From DATDIC01 sp963777625 (GTDB lineage: Bacteria > Pseudomonadota > Alphaproteobacteria > Acetobacterales > Acetobacteraceae), in the NCBI GenBank assembly GCA_963777625.1, contig CAVZRO010000001.1, positions 248,001-312,000 on the forward strand: DNA of 64,000 nucleotides, given 5' to 3'. Under the pieces are notes generated by a model, which ran no database searches, was not told the DNA's origin, and saw nothing but the letters and a program-made list of their open reading frames with translations. This document shows, in pieces, positions 63,526-64,000 of this stretch. The translations under genes and the position numbers were made by a program. The first letter of the stretch is position 1. Each line of letters begins with the position of its first letter.

Positions 63526-64000
63526 TCACACTCGCTTATGGAACAGCACCGTCGCCCGCAGCCCACCGTCCGCATCGAGCGAGAAATCCGGAACCCGACC
63601 GCTCTCGATCCACCCGCTGGACCGGTACAGCGCCTCGGCCGCACTGTCCGCGTTGGTATCCAGCGTCAGCAGAGTGCGGCCCCGCGCCCCCGCCTCCTGC
63701 TCCAGCCGCGCCATCAGCCCCCGCCCCAGCCCGACCCGGCGAGCCCCTGGATGCACCAGCAGCTTCTGCACCTCCGCCCGATGCGGCTGGTTCGGTGGCG
63801 TATCGAGATCCAGCATCACGGTGCCGGTCAGTTCGCCATCGCTCCACCCACCCAGCAAAACCCGCTTCCCAGTGGCAACCTCGGTTGCGACCCGCCGCCA
63901 GAACCCAAGCGCCGCACCTTTCGGCAATGGCGGCACGAACCACACCGAGGCACCGGCCTCCACGCATGCCACCAGTATCTCGGTCAACCGCCGCGCGGCC
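63526..64000 (-). CDS. GNAT-family N-acetyltransferase, 5' end missing
   Basis: The frame is open to the edge of the window (ARRLTEILVACVEAGASVWF), and family members begin earlier, so the start is likely beyond base 64000; a TTG at 63987 is the only start codon in view. The CoA-binding motif is LLVHPGARRVGLGRGLMARL, followed by LLTLDTNADSAAEALYRSSG, typical of GNAT enzymes that acetylate small amines or confer resistance to toxic amino-acid analogues. The acceptor is unknown. The C-terminus is complete. Confidence 0.85.
   Translation of the reverse strand, partial: AARRLTEILVACVEAGASVWFVPPLPKGAALGFWRRVATEVATGKRVLLGGWSDGELTGTVMLDLDTPPNQPHRAEVQKLLVHPGARRVGLGRGLMARLEQEAGARGRTLLTLDTNADSAAEALYRSSGWIESGRVPDFSLDADGGLRATVLFHKRV

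Overview
The window is a GC-rich (about two-thirds G+C by eye), densely coded bacterial chromosome segment. Gene content and protein style (TRAP and NitT/TauT-type importers, LysR and ArsR regulators, MntR, a DUF3553 protein, a PEP-CTERM protein, many ATGA start/stop overlaps) suggest an alphaproteobacterium, probably Rhodospirillales/Acetobacteraceae-like. That placement is inferred without a database search. I saw no rRNA, tRNA, transposase, prophage or CRISPR array.

Layout. 1-9.6 kb: the end of a quinone-oxidoreductase-like gene, an RND efflux adaptor/pump pair, a Nudix hydrolase, a hybrid sensor kinase and a crotonase. 9.7-16.3 kb: a DUF2889 protein, then a leftward five-gene run (NitT/TauT-type ABC importer, peroxiredoxin-like protein, LysR regulator) divergent from a gamma-glutamyltransferase-family enzyme. 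16.3-24.8 kb: an MFS carrier, a TPR/glycosyltransferase-9-like protein, a short-chain dehydrogenase, a coupled lactonase plus uronate-dehydrogenase-like pair, a broken VOC gene, mntR and another MFS carrier. 25-32 kb: a broken HAF-repeat PEP-CTERM protein, a TRAP importer with a coupled MFS gene, and a serine hydrolase. 32-39.8 kb: a ThDP enzyme coupled to a glycogen-debranching-like enzyme, then a 1001-residue TPR protein flanked by a small orphan protein and an acetyltransferase.

39.8-55.3 kb: a 2-hydroxyacid/amino-acid region (class V aminotransferase, YdiJ-like FAD/Fe-S oxidase, atypical lactate/malate-dehydrogenase homologue, alpha/beta hydrolase, class I aminotransferase), an argC remnant, and a complete peptide importer whose order matches the glutathione importer gsiABCD. 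In E. coli the gsi genes follow the Ntn hydrolase iaaA; here a different Ntn-type protein, a putative gamma-glutamyltransferase-like lipoprotein, takes that place. 55.5-64 kb: a DsbA-like protein, an MFS carrier, moaA, a DUF3553 protein, typA, an ArsR/SRPBCC pair divergent from a ferritin-like gene across a nested palindrome, and a truncated acetyltransferase.

Two features cut across the gene list. First, about ten genes (22.3-28.7 kb, and especially 41-50.5 kb) are broken by single-base indels while family motifs continue in neighbouring frames. This may reflect uncorrected long-read sequence rather than gene decay, so these entries are typed 'pseudogene' for lack of a better class. Second, several short palindromic repeat families occur around 41-48 kb and at 63.4 kb, and one copy lies in frame inside the Fe-S oxidase gene.
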